64,000 bases of DNA from Phaseolus vulgaris (GCF_000499845.2 NC_023750.2:9693845-9757844); one strand, 5' to 3'. Positions 21,829 to 34,300 are shown, counted from the stretch's first letter. The notes: a model not told the origin generated them from the letters alone. Translations and numbers: made by a program.

Positions 21829-22600
21829 CATTGAATGGATTGGAATCCAATTGGGAGAATAAAAGGTGTTAGAAAACTCTAGAGGAGACAACCATAAAGG
21901 AGAAACTTCCTGGATCTTCCTTTCTTGCTCTCCATGCTTGTAACAACCAACATGTGTGGCTAATTCTACCATTTGAGATTGGGAGTAATATATTCAAAAT
22001 CTTATGTATTGAGGTGATATTTAAATATAATATTTTGTTCTTTATTGATGATTGGTATTATTGTTTTGTTTGTAATGCTTGTTTACCATGATCAAGATCA
22101 TTAGATTTGATTGGAAGGTACTTATAAGTTTCTAACCCAAAAGATAATGCTTAACATATTTGAATGCTAGGAATAAATCTGAAATGTTAATTTCTATCAA
22201 TGTCTGTGCTTAATGATAAAATGTTTTTACAAATATGCGAGGAATCGATATTTACAAGAATCTTTAATAATTTTATATGCAAGGAATCGAAATGAATGAT
22301 TTTTATATGAGCATCAATATCAATCAAATGATAGAATACTATCATGCTAATCAAAATACAAAAGAGTAAGAAGGATGAACCCCAATTCTTATTTTCCCAG
22401 TTGAACCAACAAACTCTGTGATTTGTTTTCTTATCAATCATTGCAATCATAACAAACTCGAACAAAATTTATTATTTTATTTTCTATTTAGTGAATCTTT
22501 TACTTGATTATTCAACTGTTCATCGTGGGTTCGATATTCGTCCTTAGACACAAATTATTACTTCTGACAACACAGCGCACTTGCTGTAGAAAATGCATCA
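21822..22600 (+). repeat. A1 3' LTR, 5'-truncated
   Basis: About 779 bp align with 19605-20396 of the 5' LTR with many substitutions and small gaps, showing considerable age. The LTR start is missing. Confidence 0.75.
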
Positions 22601-23235
22601 CTTATCCAAGCCAATAATGTATAATAATATGGGACTTAGGACTTTTGTAATACTCAAATACAACATTATCAGAACAAAAAAAAAAAAATTCTAGATGTGT
22701 AATTATGTATACACAAAGAAACTATCATGTTTTACAAGAAAAAAATGAGATATATATATATATATATATAGTTTCCTTCATATAGGGATATATATTGTTG
22801 TGCACAACATGTCAAAATGAGCCTAGGGATAGTGAAGGAATGAGTGCAACATTGGGTACAAAAACACACCTTTTGGAGACGAACAAACAAAGAACACACA
22901 AAGAAATGTCACAAGAATGAATTTTATTGTTTATTACATTGGGTGAATGTACATCATCTTCTACTAGGTAGGTATGAGACAATTATATACATACATACAA
23001 CTATATACACCAACTAATAATCATAAACATCACTAAACTTTCTAATGTAATAGACACTGCTGATAAGTAACATGCTTGTTTAGATAATCTATGCAATTAG
23101 ACTCTAGATGCTCTCATCCTAACAAGAAATTCAATACACAAGATCTTACAAACTAAACATTGGAGTGCATCTGCTTTCTACTTGCATTATAACAAACAAA
23201 ACTTATTAAGTGGTCATTTTTATACTAGTTTTGGT
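22601..23235. other. AT-rich spacer with (TA)10 microsatellite
   Basis: Contains (TA)10 at 22751-22770 and an A-run near 22677. The rest has no open frame and no element ends that I can place. Confidence 0.55.
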
Positions 23236-23645
23236 AAATAATATTTGGGATGTTGGTTTGCAATTGTTTTAAACTATTTTTTTGTAAATTCTGCATCATT
23301 TTGTTGTGTATGGTTTAATGTTTGCAGAAACTATAGTTCTACTTAATCTGTGTTTGGATATCCTACTATGCTTGTATATTGTGGATTGCTTGGTCTATCC
23401 TTCTATTTTGAACAAGGAAGCTTTGATGATGTCTAAATTTGTCTTGAAGATCTAGTGTTGTTGTGCATGTGTTCCTAGTTAGGTAGATTGTCTTGTAAAT
23501 TCTCATCTCATTATGATCCAAGTAAACCTGATTTGAAATCTCTTTTAAATGTTTTTTTCCAAATATGTGTTTAATTTAATAAGTTGATTCTTATATTAAT
23601 CAGTTGAAATTACTTTTATGCAGTCTCTTCAAAATTTAATAATTT
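23236..23645 (+). repeat. C2 left LTR-related fragment (SIRE-like copia)
   Basis: This realigns with 38068-38465: GGGATGTTGG, CTTGGTCT..CCCTTCTATTTTG, AGGAAGCTTTGATGAT, AGTTAGGTAGATT and ATTAATCAGTTGA occur in the same order. Relative to 38190-38260 about 70 bp including the PPT and LTR start are missing. It is therefore a rearranged junction of 3' UTR and LTR rather than a clean 5' LTR. Confidence 0.6.
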
Positions 23646-23655
23646 AATATGTGCT

Positions 23656-24110
23656 GACTTAAAAGATTGTGAAAACTGTGACTCCCTCCAAAAGAATGTT
23701 CATTATCTTTTGAAAACCTTGAACAAATTCTGAAGAGGGCAGTCAAATTTTGAAACTGTTCTTGCCTATCAAAATTGTGTTTTTGGCAAAGCTGGTCTAG
23801 GTTACAACCCAAGCACTAAGAATAAAATATTTTACAAGTTTTTTTTGAAAACAAGAAATCAGTGTATAAACCTATCATAGCCTACTCTTTTTTCTTTGAA
23901 CAAGGTTACACTACTAGATTCTGTAGGGTTAGAAAATTTGATATGCTTGAGGGTCTTGTTAAGTTGGTGCCTAAGAGTTCAATTAATATCATTGGGCCCA
24001 AATTTATAAGGGACCAAATCTTGATCCATGATTGTTTTGGCATGAATCATTCACAATAAAACAACACCTACGGTACTTGGACAATGACTCTTCAAAGGAT
24101 ATTGTTTAGA
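23656..24110 (+). pseudogene. gag: C2 gag remnant, SIRE-type copia
   Basis: Conceptual reading with stops gives LLKTLNKF, AYQNCVFGKAGLGYNP and a knuckle remnant TTRFCRVRKFDMLEGLVKLVPK (open 23862-24059). It ends near a decayed YLDNDSSK that resembles the WYLDSGCSKHMTG of the copia protease region. The order is that of SIRE gag into protease. Pol is otherwise absent. Confidence 0.65.
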
Positions 24111-24795
24111 GAGAAGAAGACGCTTGTGAATCTACACCTTAAATGTGATGATGTTTTTACAAATGGTTAACAATAATCAAAGAAGGATCCTTGGAAGAAG
24201 TAGTAGAAATGAACAATATTAATGTCTCATTTAAAAGATTACTGTATGAGTGAGAAACAATCACATATTGTTTTCTACATATCAAGAGGTGAAGTTTAAT
24301 GTTGTTCAAAAAAATAACTGGATAAATTTTTGGATCAACTAATTTAAATCAAAGCATTTTGTGCAATATTTTTTAATCTTTTAAAAATTCATTTCAATAG
24401 GTTGTTTGCATCTCTGATACTTATTGTATATCTTCAATAAATAGCTTACGTGTACTTTGTGCCAATTCCTCTTTTGAATTTAAATCAATCAGCGAATCAT
24501 GTATTTGTAGTGTGCATCAGAATCTGAATTTTTGTAATATGTAGCTATTTTTCACAAAATTGTGACTAATTTCCTTAAATCACACTAAAGGTGAGTGAAA
24601 TCAATTTTATTTTGAAACTGACAAATGCAATTTCCAAAACTGTGTCAGTTGCTTTTTTTGAAAAATAACTCACCTAACCATCTTTATTGTATCTATCTTC
24701 TGTGCATATATTGCTTGTGAAAATTCTCAATACGCATCACTTATCACGAAACACAATTTCATTCTATTATCTGCATTTTCAAAATATTTGTATCA
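24111..24795. other. C2 decayed AT-rich internal sequence
   Basis: No continuous frame and no recognised motif. By position it should be what remains between the protease region and the env-like ORF, implying a large loss of pol. Confidence 0.4.
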
Positions 24796-25850
24796 TGGCC
24801 TTTTCATGTTGTTCACCTTAGAGGAAGAAATCTCGCATTGCAAAGGGCTCAACCAAGGTTGGACACTTAGAAACGTGGTTCTCTGGAGATAATGAGAAAA
24901 TCAAATTGTTTTTGTAGAAGATGATTAGAAAGTTCATCAATACTCTAAAACATCTAGTATCAATTGGTTTAAAGAATAAATTCTCAAAGATGTGAGAAAA
25001 GCACTGAAACACCAAAAAACTGCAAATATTTTTGGATATGAATGGAAACATCTTTCCTAACTTGGTGAAGGTTTTCTACACAAATATAACCTTTGAAGGA
25101 AGGAAAATGTCTTCTCATGTTAAAGGAGTAGACATGGAAATCACTCTGACGGGTCTGAAGTACTCAAGAGAAAAAGTGGACAAAGGAAACACCAATGCCT
25201 TGGAGGACTTCAACAAAATGCAATACTACATTGCTTCATGGATGCTGAGACCAAGGGGCGTCAACCATGTTGTATTAACTGAGCAATATTTGGTACTTTT
25301 GTACTGGATAATGAAGAAGATTAAAGTGAACGGGATATATGTCTTTAAGGAACATATGCTAAAATCTATAAGGTTATGTGATTATCATTTTCCTTATGTC
25401 ATACTTCTTTAAAAAAATTTGCAATATTTTGAGGATAACCTTGATGAAGAACTATATGAGGTGCTAAAATCGTCTCATGAGGTTAATAATGGTTCTTTGA
25501 TCAAAATGAGGTTTCTAAAGGTAAATGATTATTGGGTCAACAAAGAGGATGATTCTGATGGTGCCTCTGCTCGATCAAGTGCAACTGCAGGTCCTAGTGT
25601 TAGTGTTGGACCTAGTACCCGTATTGATGAGTTCTATAACATGCAAGCATTAGTTGCTTATGAATCTCTGGTTGACCATGGAATTCCAATGTCACGATTC
25701 GAAAGGCTGATGATAAACCGCATGGATACAATGGCAAATGACCAAAAAGAACATTATGAATTTTGTGCAGCAAGGTTCCAACATTTGGACAAACAAATTG
25801 AGGCTGTTCAAACTCAACTTGGAGAATTTCAGTATGGAAGGAAGATATAA
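24796..25850 (+). pseudogene. C2 env-like / Transposase_32-like ORF
   Basis: The best open part is 25032-25412 and, in the same frame after TAA at 25410-25412, 25419-25850. Motifs include FPNLVKVFYTNITFEG, SSHVKGVDMEITL, VVLTEQYLVLLYWIMKKIKVNG and FKEHMLKSIRLCDYHFPY. This is the downstream ORF called envelope-like in SIRE elements and also annotated as a plant transposon protein domain (PF20167, from memory). The C-terminal half is Ser/Gly-rich, then helical. No signal peptide or membrane segment is evident. Upstream 24796-25031 reads in the same family but holds several stops. Confidence 0.65.
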
Positions 25851-25859
25851 AAATGTATC

Positions 25860-26616
25860 TGATCCTGCCTGTTGACCGGAGCGCTGGAGAATGCCTCGTC
25901 AAAGGATCGACGTGCGCGCCGCTTCTCACTTCCGTTCCTCCTCTGGATCTATCTCAAGAACCTGCAAAGAAACGATACGGCGCCGCTGCGGCCGATCGCA
26001 CTCCGACGCTCAAGTCAGTGACGGTATCACCAAATACTAAGAACTGGAACCGTGCAAACTCTCTCTCTCACAAACAGCTCTGTCACTCGCAAGCGTAAAG
26101 TGTATGAACTGAACGTGTGTACCTCAGAAAGTTCGTTAAGAGCTCTTATATACCTGGTGATTTTCTCTCTCCTGGCAGTTACAGACTTGGACACGTGGCT
26201 CGTATCCAACTGTACACGTGCCATCATCTGGAGGCTCCCTGACTTGGCGCTGCTTCTACTCTCATTTTGGCTAAGTTACCTATGCATGGTACTGCCCAGT
26301 GCATAGCTAACTTAGGAGTGCGATCCCTACTGAAACTGGCGAGTTAGGGTCTTCATACACCTTCCCTGTGGTCTCGCCGGCCGCCTTCATAATCTGCTTC
26401 TCCTTCATCTTCGGCGATGTGCTTGTTCTGGCGACTTCATCCTCAACCTGGCGATCACCTATTCTGGTAAGCTGGAGATCGGAACACGCCAACTTAACAA
26501 TCGGCGACTACACGTGCCTCCCGACTTCCTTCCTAACTGCCAACCTGGCGCCTTGTCAACACGCCTACACTGTAGCAGGGTGCCACGTCATCGCACCCGA
26601 CCACCAGGGCGGTACA
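25860..26616 (-). repeat. T3 3' LTR
   Basis: 757 bp, shorter than in T1, T2 and T4. On the minus strand it has CACGTG at 26220-26215 and 26197-26192 (again 23 bp apart) and TATATAA at 26152-26146. The PPT lies at about 26617-26632. Confidence 0.93.
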
Positions 26617-26767
26617 CAAGCCCTCCAGTCTTAAGCGAAGACTTGTCTAGCGAAAAGACTGAAAAAGCCTTCGTTAACACCGGTCTACGTGGCATGGACG
26701 CAGAATTCCAAGCGATAGTACTTTCTGCTGCTCTGACGCTCCACCAAACCCTTCGCGCATCGTTCGA

Positions 26768-27207
26768 CACGTGGCTCTCATCAACGGCTATCTTCATCTG
26801 CCGTTAGCGCTTCCCAAAACCATTTCGAAAACCCTTAAACCCCTTACGCTCCTACTGTTCCATCACTTTCTTCACACTTGCATACACTCTCATTTCCTTC
26901 TGCGAAAGCTCTCGACGTTCCTCGACGCTCTAGATCACCACCTCCCTTCAACATTCTCCTGATCATCGAAAGGTAACTACTTTCCTTCATCTGCTGGGTT
27001 CCCTTGCATTTTCACCGATTTGCATCATCCTGTAACTGTCTGGTGCATACGCTGTGGGCTGTTTTTCCATTTCTCCTTCTGCGTAACTTAGGGCTTTGTC
27101 GATCGTCGCAACGAACTCACATTCGTTCGTCTTTCACCTTCCTTCTATGATCGAGTCAGCCTTTGTAACCCTCCTGATTATTTTTTTTCTTTCTTCTTCG
27201 TTTGCAG
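26768..27207 (+). promoter_or_regulatory. T3 opposite-strand promoter, 5' UTR and intron 1
   Basis: CACGTG at 26768-26773, AACCCTTAAACCCC at about 26830-26843, donor CGAAAG/GTAAC at 26972/26973, acceptor TTTGCAG at 27207. The predicted intron is 235 nt and ends 8 bp before the ATG. Confidence 0.55.
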
Positions 27208-27215
27208 TTGCTATC

Positions 27216-28158
27216 ATGACTCGCACGAAGATCACCCCGAACCCCCCTCCATCAGCGCGAAACCCTCCTCCACAAGCACACGACTCAACGCAAGTTCGTG
27301 GTGCTCCCTCTTCGCAGGCTGTGAGGCCTGCGTCTTCCCAAACCGCTCTGGCCCAGGCGACTCCACCAAACGCTGGAGGAGCCCCCATCCCTCTGCCAGA
27401 CTTCAAGACTTTATACCCATGGGCTAACCCAACCCTCTTAAAGGAAACCTCGTCGGTGAACACTGCGGGAGCGGTTCTGCGATTGACCAATGGGGACGAG
27501 GCCCACCAATCGTTTCACAAGGAGCACGATGAGAGAATGATGGTGCTGCCTTGCCCCGCCGCTCTGCCAGTGTGCGCCGATGACAAAGTGAGCGCCGACG
27601 GGCCCTTCTGCTTCGTCTACACCACTTTCTTCAAGAAGGTCAAACTCAGGTTCCCTCTTACTCGATTTGAGAGGGAACTCTTAACCGAGCTCAACATCGC
27701 TGCCGCCCAGCTTCACCCCAACAGCTGGGCGTTTGTCCGAGCTTTCGAGATAACGTGCGCCCACCTGGGGTTGCCCGCGTCAGTGGACGTGTTTTTATTC
27801 CTGTTTGAGGCCAAGCACCCAGGAGATCGCCTGTGGGTCAGCCTGAATGCCATTGCTGGGAGATCCATTTTCACCATCTTCCAGTAGTCGTACAAGGATT
27901 GGAAGGGGAAGTTCATCCAGGTTCGCGCAAATGACAAAGACCCTTCCCTTCTCGACGGTTTCCCCTTGTATTGGGTGGACAAGGGGAAAAAGGAGTCCAA
28001 GAGCTGCTTCAGGAGGCCCAGAAGTCCTGATAGCATGGGAGCTTTGGACCGAGACCTTTGCCTATTCTGGAAGAGGGTGGCAGATGCCCACATAACATTC
28101 TTGACCCCCACCCTGATTTCCTTCGAGTTCTTTGAGGACCAGTTGGAATTCCAAATAG
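27216..28158 (+). pseudogene. T3 opposite-strand gene, coding exon 1, one nonsense codon
   Basis: ATG at 27216 (MTRTKITPNP). Basic Pro-rich N-terminus, then the Transposase_28-like domain with FERELLTELNIAAAQLHPN and ASVDVFLFLFEAKHPG. TAG at 27885-27887 replaces a CAG seen in T4. The frame is open again through YKDWKGKF to the donor ATA-G/GTCAAG at 28158/28159. The 943-nt exon is the same length as in T1. Intron 2 is 179 nt. Confidence 0.75.
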
Positions 28159-28337
28159 GTCAAGACGCTACACTCTTGTCTTGACATTGCTTCTGATATT
28201 GTTTCTGGGCGTCTTGTGCGACACACACAAGACTTTGGTTTTATCTTTTCTGCATATGCCTGTTTTTGCTGTCTCATTGCCTTGTACAATAATCTTTTTC
28301 CCCTTTGAGCTAACTCATGCACTTTCGTTTCATGCAG

Positions 28338-29851
28338 ATACCATGTTGGGTAAGAACATGCTCGCCGACTTGAAGGCGCTCGCCCGCAACCACGGGTTGG
28401 CGACCGGTTCCCAGACGGTGCCCAACTCGGCGGTCGAGAAGGCCATCATTCATGGGCGATCACCGCCTAAGGAGCCCACTCAACGAAAGAAACTGGTCCT
28501 TAAAAGGCCAAAGCGAAAAGCCCCCCAAGTCGTCCAAGAGGAGGAGGAAGAGGACGACGAGGTCACTGAGGATGGCCTCGTTACAAAGAGGAAAAGGGTG
28601 GCACCACCTTCTCCACCTGCCCCACCCCCTCTTCCAGCTTCAACACCACCATCAACACCTGCTCCTCCTCCCTCATCGCCAACACCACGAGCCCCTTCAC
28701 CACCAGTCCAAGCAACTCCACTGGCCACTGCGCCACCAGCAGTCGAGGCTCAAGAGCCAAACTTTCTGGAGGACCCCCCAAGCGCCTCTACGCCCCATAT
28801 CTCAGCTGGAGGGGGCCCTCCTTCAAATGCTTCAGCTGCAGAGAATGTTCCGACCGGGAATGAGGTTGCTCACACCTCCCCAATTCTAATTACCGAGTCC
28901 CCGGTCGCGTCGCCACGCCAGGAAGCAAACATTGAAAACCCTGCTAAGGAAGGTGGCGGCGAGAACCCTCCACAAGCCCCCCTGGCGCCTCTCCAGGCAT
29001 CCAACCTTTCCCTTGAAGTCACAAGGATGTGGGAACCTCTGACTGCCAAACTCAAAAACATAGCAGAGGATATCCCATCAATCATAACGAGGGCTGTGGA
29101 GAGCTCCACCAGGAGGCTTCAAGAAGATCTCTACCACCTCAAGACTGAAAACAGCACAATGAAGGTTGAGGTGGAGAAGGTGGCCTTCAGCCTAACGCTT
29201 GCGGAATTGGAACACTCCCGAGTAGAGGATGCCCTGAGTACCGAGCTTAGGCTTGCGCGCAAGGAAGCTGCTGACCTTCGCCGCAAAGTCCATGAACTTG
29301 CCCAAGAAAAAGTTGAACTTGAAAGCAAAATCGTGCCTCTGCGCACCAAGGCGAGCGACCTGGAGGCTCACATTCAAGCTAATGCCGATAAGGTACAAAA
29401 ACTGGAGCAAAGGTCAATCGACCGCGAGAAGCTACTTGGGCAAGTTGAAAAAGCGAGGGACGACGCCATGGCTGATCTCGCAGAGGCAAACAAGGAAAAA
29501 GGGAAGATGGCTGCCGAGTTGGCCCAAGCTCAAACAGAATCCAAGAAGGTTACTGACGACCTTCTTCATGCTCAAGAGACCAACAAACAACTCCAAAAAC
29601 AGGTTGAAGAGCAGGGGCAGCAGAACAAGGAGCTCAAGGAACAGGTTGAAGGACTTCAAGGGCAGTTTGAAGAACTTAAGCTAAACTCTGCTCAGATTCT
29701 GACTGCTGGATTCGAAGCCGCTCGGGAGCAATTCGCATGCCTATTCCCTGATCTCGACCTCAGCATGGTGTCGTTAAACAACGAAGTAGTAGATGGAAAG
29801 GTCATTCCCGCCGAAGGCTCAACCAATTCCACCCCATCTGCTTCTTTATAA
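28338..29851 (+). CDS. T3 opposite-strand gene, coding exon 2 (coiled-coil protein)
   Basis: The exon starts after CATGCAG at 28337 and is open to TAA at 29849-29851. It has the LADLKALARNHG helix, basic KRPKRK, acidic EEEEEDDEVTED, KRKR, a Pro-rich linker and a coiled coil longer than in the other copies (extra EEQGQQNKELKEQVEGLQGQ). The DLDLSMVSL tail is followed by about 11 added residues. Spliced total is 819 codons including the stop, with the single TAG in the first exon. Confidence 0.75.
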
Positions 29852-30420
29852 ATTCACTTGTATTTACCTTGTAAAAACTCTTGCATATGTGTTTTGAACA
29901 GTTACTTATTTCAATAGCGAAACTTGGATATTCTTTCTTCTGACTTCTTTTGAGCGCTTTCACCTTCTTTGTATGTTTAACTTTGCCGAGTTTAAATTAG
30001 CGATTTTGCAAACACGACCTTTGGCGTAACTGCTTCGAGCCGATTCAAACTTTAAGCAACGATCGCTTTAAACAACTTGTACCCTTGAGGCACTAACCTG
30101 ATCATAAGAAAAGTTTCCAAGCAACGAACTGTAACTCAATCATCGGTTCAAACAACGTCCCACTCGACCTGCTTTATCAAACAAGTCTTTCAACATTCTC
30201 GCCGTCGTTTGAACTTTTCCCGATCGCCAAAACCTCTTGGTAACACCAGCTTTTCCCAGCCTCATGCTTTGGAAGTCATTTCTTTATCTGGGGCAGAAAT
30301 GCCCTTTGGGATCTTCCTTTACCCCCCTGAACTTCAGAGCTGAAGACCGGCTGGCTAGGCGTTCTCTTCGAACCTACCTTAGCCACCTTTCAAGCTTCTT
30401 CCGCCCTCTTCGCCATACCT
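29852..30420. other. T3 spacer after opposite-strand gene
   Basis: Non-coding; presumed 3' UTR of the opposite-strand transcript and flanking element sequence. It aligns in part (reverse orientation) with T1 770-1340, for example CCGGCTGGCTAGGCGTTCTC. Confidence 0.5.
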
Positions 30421-31110
30421 GAACTCGTTCAAGACGAGAAGGATTTTATCTTGCCTATACCCGCATGTAAGCGAGAAGGTCTTTAACTCGCCTGAGCTCG
30501 CACAACGGCGAGAAGGACTTTATTTGATGCCTCAACTTGCCCAGGGTGTACATCTCCTCCCCCTGGATGCACTGAGGATCTTTTCTTTCTCTCGCCTGCG
30601 CTCGCTCAACGGCGAGGAGGTCTTTAATTGGCCTTGGCTTGCACAACGGCGATAAGGACTTTATCCGGTGCCTCAACTTGCCCAGGGTGTACATCTCCTC
30701 CCCCTTGGATGCACTGAGGACCTTTCTCGCCTGCACCCGCTCAACGGCGAGGAGGTCTTTAACTTGCCTCTACGTTGCCCCGGGAGTTACATCTTCTCGC
30801 TCCCAGAAGCACGGAGGACTTTTCCTCTTTCTCGCCTGCACTCGCTCAACGGCGAGGAGGTCTTTAACTTGCCTCTACGTTGCCCCGGGAGTTACATCTT
30901 CTCGCTCCCAGAAACACGGAGGACTTTTCCTCTTTCTCGCCTGCACTCGCTCGACGGCGAGGAGGTCTTTCGTCTGGTGCCTCCGATCGCCAAATAAACG
31001 ATGAGGACTTAAAACTTAACTGGTGCCTCTAATCGCCGAAAAACGATGAGGACTTTAAAAACTTAACTGGTGCCTCTAATCGCCGAAAAACGATGAGGAC
31101 TTTAAAACTT
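30420..31110 (-). repeat. T3 3'-region minisatellites
   Basis: Several unit types occur. A 105-bp unit starts at GGCGAGGAGG (30746, 30851, partial at 30956). Units carry TGCCCAGGGTGTACATCTCC twice (30540, 30674). Two shorter units with AATCGCCGAAAAACGATGAG follow near 31030 and 31080. Unit composition differs from T1, T2 and T4. Confidence 0.8.
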
Positions 31111-31237
31111 TTTTAGAAAGCACGCGATATATATATTTTCTTGCCTCAAATCATGTACAAATGACAAGGTCTTTCTTCAAACTTTCGAAAATAGCACACA
31201 TGCAATCTGGAAACACCTTATACTTCGAAAACTCTTC

Positions 31238-31290
31238 TTTTATTGGGTGGCCTCATTAAAAACCCTCCTTAGGGAAAAAAGAGTGCCCCC
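31238..31290 (-). promoter_or_regulatory. Conserved post-pol hairpin block (T3)
   Basis: Reverse complement of the block seen in T1 and T2: GCCCCC, TTTTTTCCCTAAGGAGGG, TTTTTAATGAGGCC, AATAAA. The CTGTTTTAACAG palindrome follows on the plus strand. Confidence 0.6.
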
Positions 31291-31354
31291 TTGAAACTGT
31301 TTTAACAGAGACATTGTAATATAACATTTGTGTTTGTCTTTACTTACAAAGCTC

Positions 31355-34300
31355 TTAACTATAGTACAACTTCAGGTGTGTGGCGTTCCAGGTACGAGGG
31401 ATCGCCCCTCCTTCCAGCGTCTCTAAGCGGTAGGCTCCGTTCCCGAGTGCCTCGGTTATCCTGAACGGTCCAGTCCACTTGGGTGATAGTTTATTCTCCA
31501 TCTCGTACTGGTGGGCCTTCCTCATCACCAGATCGCCTTCTCTAAACTGCCTTGGCATCACCTTAGAATTGTACCTTCGCTCGACCCTTCTTTTCACCGC
31601 CTCAGCCTTCAGCCTTGCCTCCTCCCTGACTTCATCCAGCAGATCCAGGTTCAGCCTTCTCTCTTCATTCGAGTCTTCCTCTACGAAGTTCTGGAATCTC
31701 GGCGAGCTTTCCTGGATCTCCACCGGAATCATGGCGTCACACCCATAGACCAAGCTAAACGGGGTCTCATGGGTTCCGGATTGCTCGGTGGTGTGGTACG
31801 CCCAGACTATACGGGGCACCTCCTCAGCCCAACTTCCCTTGGCTTTCTCAAGCCTTCTCTTCAAACCTCTCAACAACACCCGATTAGCTGATTCCACCTG
31901 GCCATTCGTCTGAGGGTGCTCGACGGATGCAAACACTTGCTGAATTCCAACCCCTTCACAAAGCTTCTTCAACAGGTGGCTTGCAAACTGAGTCCCATTA
32001 TCTGACACCAGGCGCTTAGGCACCCCAAACCGGTACACGATGTTCTTCCATACAAAGCCTTCGATCTTGTGTGCGGTGATCTGGGCCACTGGTTCTGCTT
32101 CAATCCACTTGGTGAAGTACTCAATCGCCACTACCAAGTACTTCATCTGCCTGATCGCCAGTGGAAAAGGTCCCAGGATGTCGATTCCCCAAGTATGAAA
32201 CGGCCAAGGGCTATAGATCGACTTCAACTCCTCGGGAGGTGCCTTATGCCAATCGGCGTGCTGCTGGCACTGTTTACAGCATTGGGCATACTTCTTGCAA
32301 TCTTCTCTCATGGATGGCCAATAGTAGCCTGCACGGAGAGTCCTCGCGGCCAGAGCTCGACCCCCGACGTGACTTCCACATATTCCTTCGTGGAGCTCTG
32401 CCATAATTCTCGTGCACTTCTCGCCGTGTATACATTCCAGGAGTGGGTGAGTGAACCCAAACCTGTACAGATCGCCATCAATCAATGTATACTTGCTGGA
32501 ATTTTTCTTTACCTTCCTAGCTTCTGTTGGATCTAGCGGGAGGAGGCCATCTGCCAGGCACCGCTTGTACTGTGTTATCCAAGTGTCTGGCTCATGGGTG
32601 GCGCAGACCTGCATCACGTCCACCTTCTCTCCTCGACAAGCTCTAACTCTCGGCGATCTCAGAGTTTCTTGCGTCAAAGACTTGTGGCTTCTCGCTGCTC
32701 TCTCCGTCGACCTACTTATCTGAAGGACCAGGTGATCTGCTACAAATGCCCTCAGCGTCTTCAGAGTTTCTTGAATCACTGTCCTCTGCCTACCCCCCTT
32801 GCCTGAACTGGCGAGCTTAGCAAGCAAGTCAGCTCGGGCATTCTGTTCTCGGGGCACATGTACCACTTCAAAAGAGGCAAAGGAACTCTTCAATTCCTGC
32901 ACATACGCCAAGTAAGCCGCCATTTGTGGATCTTTAGCCTGGAACTCGCCTGTTACTTGCCCTGTGACTAGCAGCGAGTCACTCTTAGCCATCAGCACTC
33001 TGGCTCCCATCTCCTTGGCCAGCAGAATCCCGGCGATCAGCGCCTCACACTCTGCTTGATTGTTGCTGGCTTTGAAGGCGAATCTCAACGTTTGTTCGAT
33101 CAGCACGCCGTTGGGTCCTTCCAATATGACTCCAGCACCGCTACCCTGCTGGTTCGACGATCCATCCACCGAGAGTACCCAACGGAAGTCATCTCCTTCA
33201 ACCCGCGTCGCCTCTGATGAGAGCTCGACTACAAAATCTGCAAAGATTTGCCCCTTGATCGGGCCTCGGGGCTCATATTTGATGTCAAATTCTGACAACT
33301 CCACTGCCCACTTCACCATTCTCCCCGCAACGTCAGGTTTCTTCAAGACCTTCTGGATGGGCAGGTCAGTCATCACCAGTATTGTGAAGCTGCGGAAGTA
33401 GTGGCGCAACCTCCTCGCCGAAAACACCACAGCCAGCGCAGCCTTCTCAAGGGCCTGATATCTCGTTTCTGGGCCCTGCAACACCTTGCTCACAAAATAA
33501 ATAGGCTTCTGAGCCTGATCCTGGTCCTGGGCGAGCACCGCACTCACCGCCCTCTCAGTCACAGCGAAATACAACCTGAGAGGGATTCCCGCCAGTGGTT
33601 TGCACAGAACCGGCGGGCTCGCCAGATATTCCTTCAGCTTGACGAAAGCTTCCTCGCATTCTTTCGTCCAAGCGAACTTGTTATTGCGCCGCAGACATTG
33701 AAAATAGGGATGCCCCTTTTCTGCGCTAGCTGACACGAAGCGAGATAGGGCTGCCATCCGACCTGTTAGCTGTTGGACCTCTTTCACCGTAGCCGGGCTT
33801 CTCATCGCCAAGATGGCGGCACACTTGTCTGGGTTGGCTTCTATTCCTCTTTCAGTCAAGAGAAAACCCAAAAATTTTCCAGCCTCCACGCCGAAAATGC
33901 ATTTCTCCGGGTTGAGCTTCAACTTGAACTTGGCGATCGTCGTGAACAATTCTTCCAAGTCTGCAACGTGCTTGCTTTTCTCCTGCGAGGTCACGACCAT
34001 GTCATCGACGTAAGCTTGCACGTTCCTTCCCAGCATTGGTGCAAGTACTCGATCCATCAGCCTCTGGTACGTGGCCCCCGCGTTCTTCAGCCCAAACGGC
34101 ATCACCTTATAGCAGTAGCACGACCTCTCCGTCATGAAGGCTGTTTTCTCTTCATCCATGGGATGCATCTTGATCTGATTATAGCCCGAGAAGGCATCCA
34201 GGAAACTCAGCAGCTTGCACCCTGCAGCACTATCAACCAGGGCATCAATGCTTGGTAAAGGATACGAATCCTTTGGGCAAGCCTTATTCAGATCGGTGAA

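Larger units (their letters stand above)
19214..22600 (+). mobile_element. A1: decayed Athila-like gypsy element
   Basis: A 5' LTR (TGATAAGTG...GTCATCA) is followed 6 bp on by an Asp-tRNA primer site, a decayed gag and a 5'-truncated 3' LTR ending GCATCA at 22600. Flanks ATTAT (19209-19213) and CTTAT (22601-22605) agree at four of five positions, so a mutated target duplication is plausible. Pol and env are absent. The primer site, LTR start and gag finger style fit the Athila lineage from memory. Confidence 0.75.

Noticed and set aside
22751..22770. (TA)10 as a promoter TATA element
   Set aside because: Simple microsatellite in AT-rich DNA with no gene downstream.
25853..26306. Small frames shared by 25853-26634 and 37128-37933
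   Set aside because: They are identical because both are the T3 LTR; no protein is implied.
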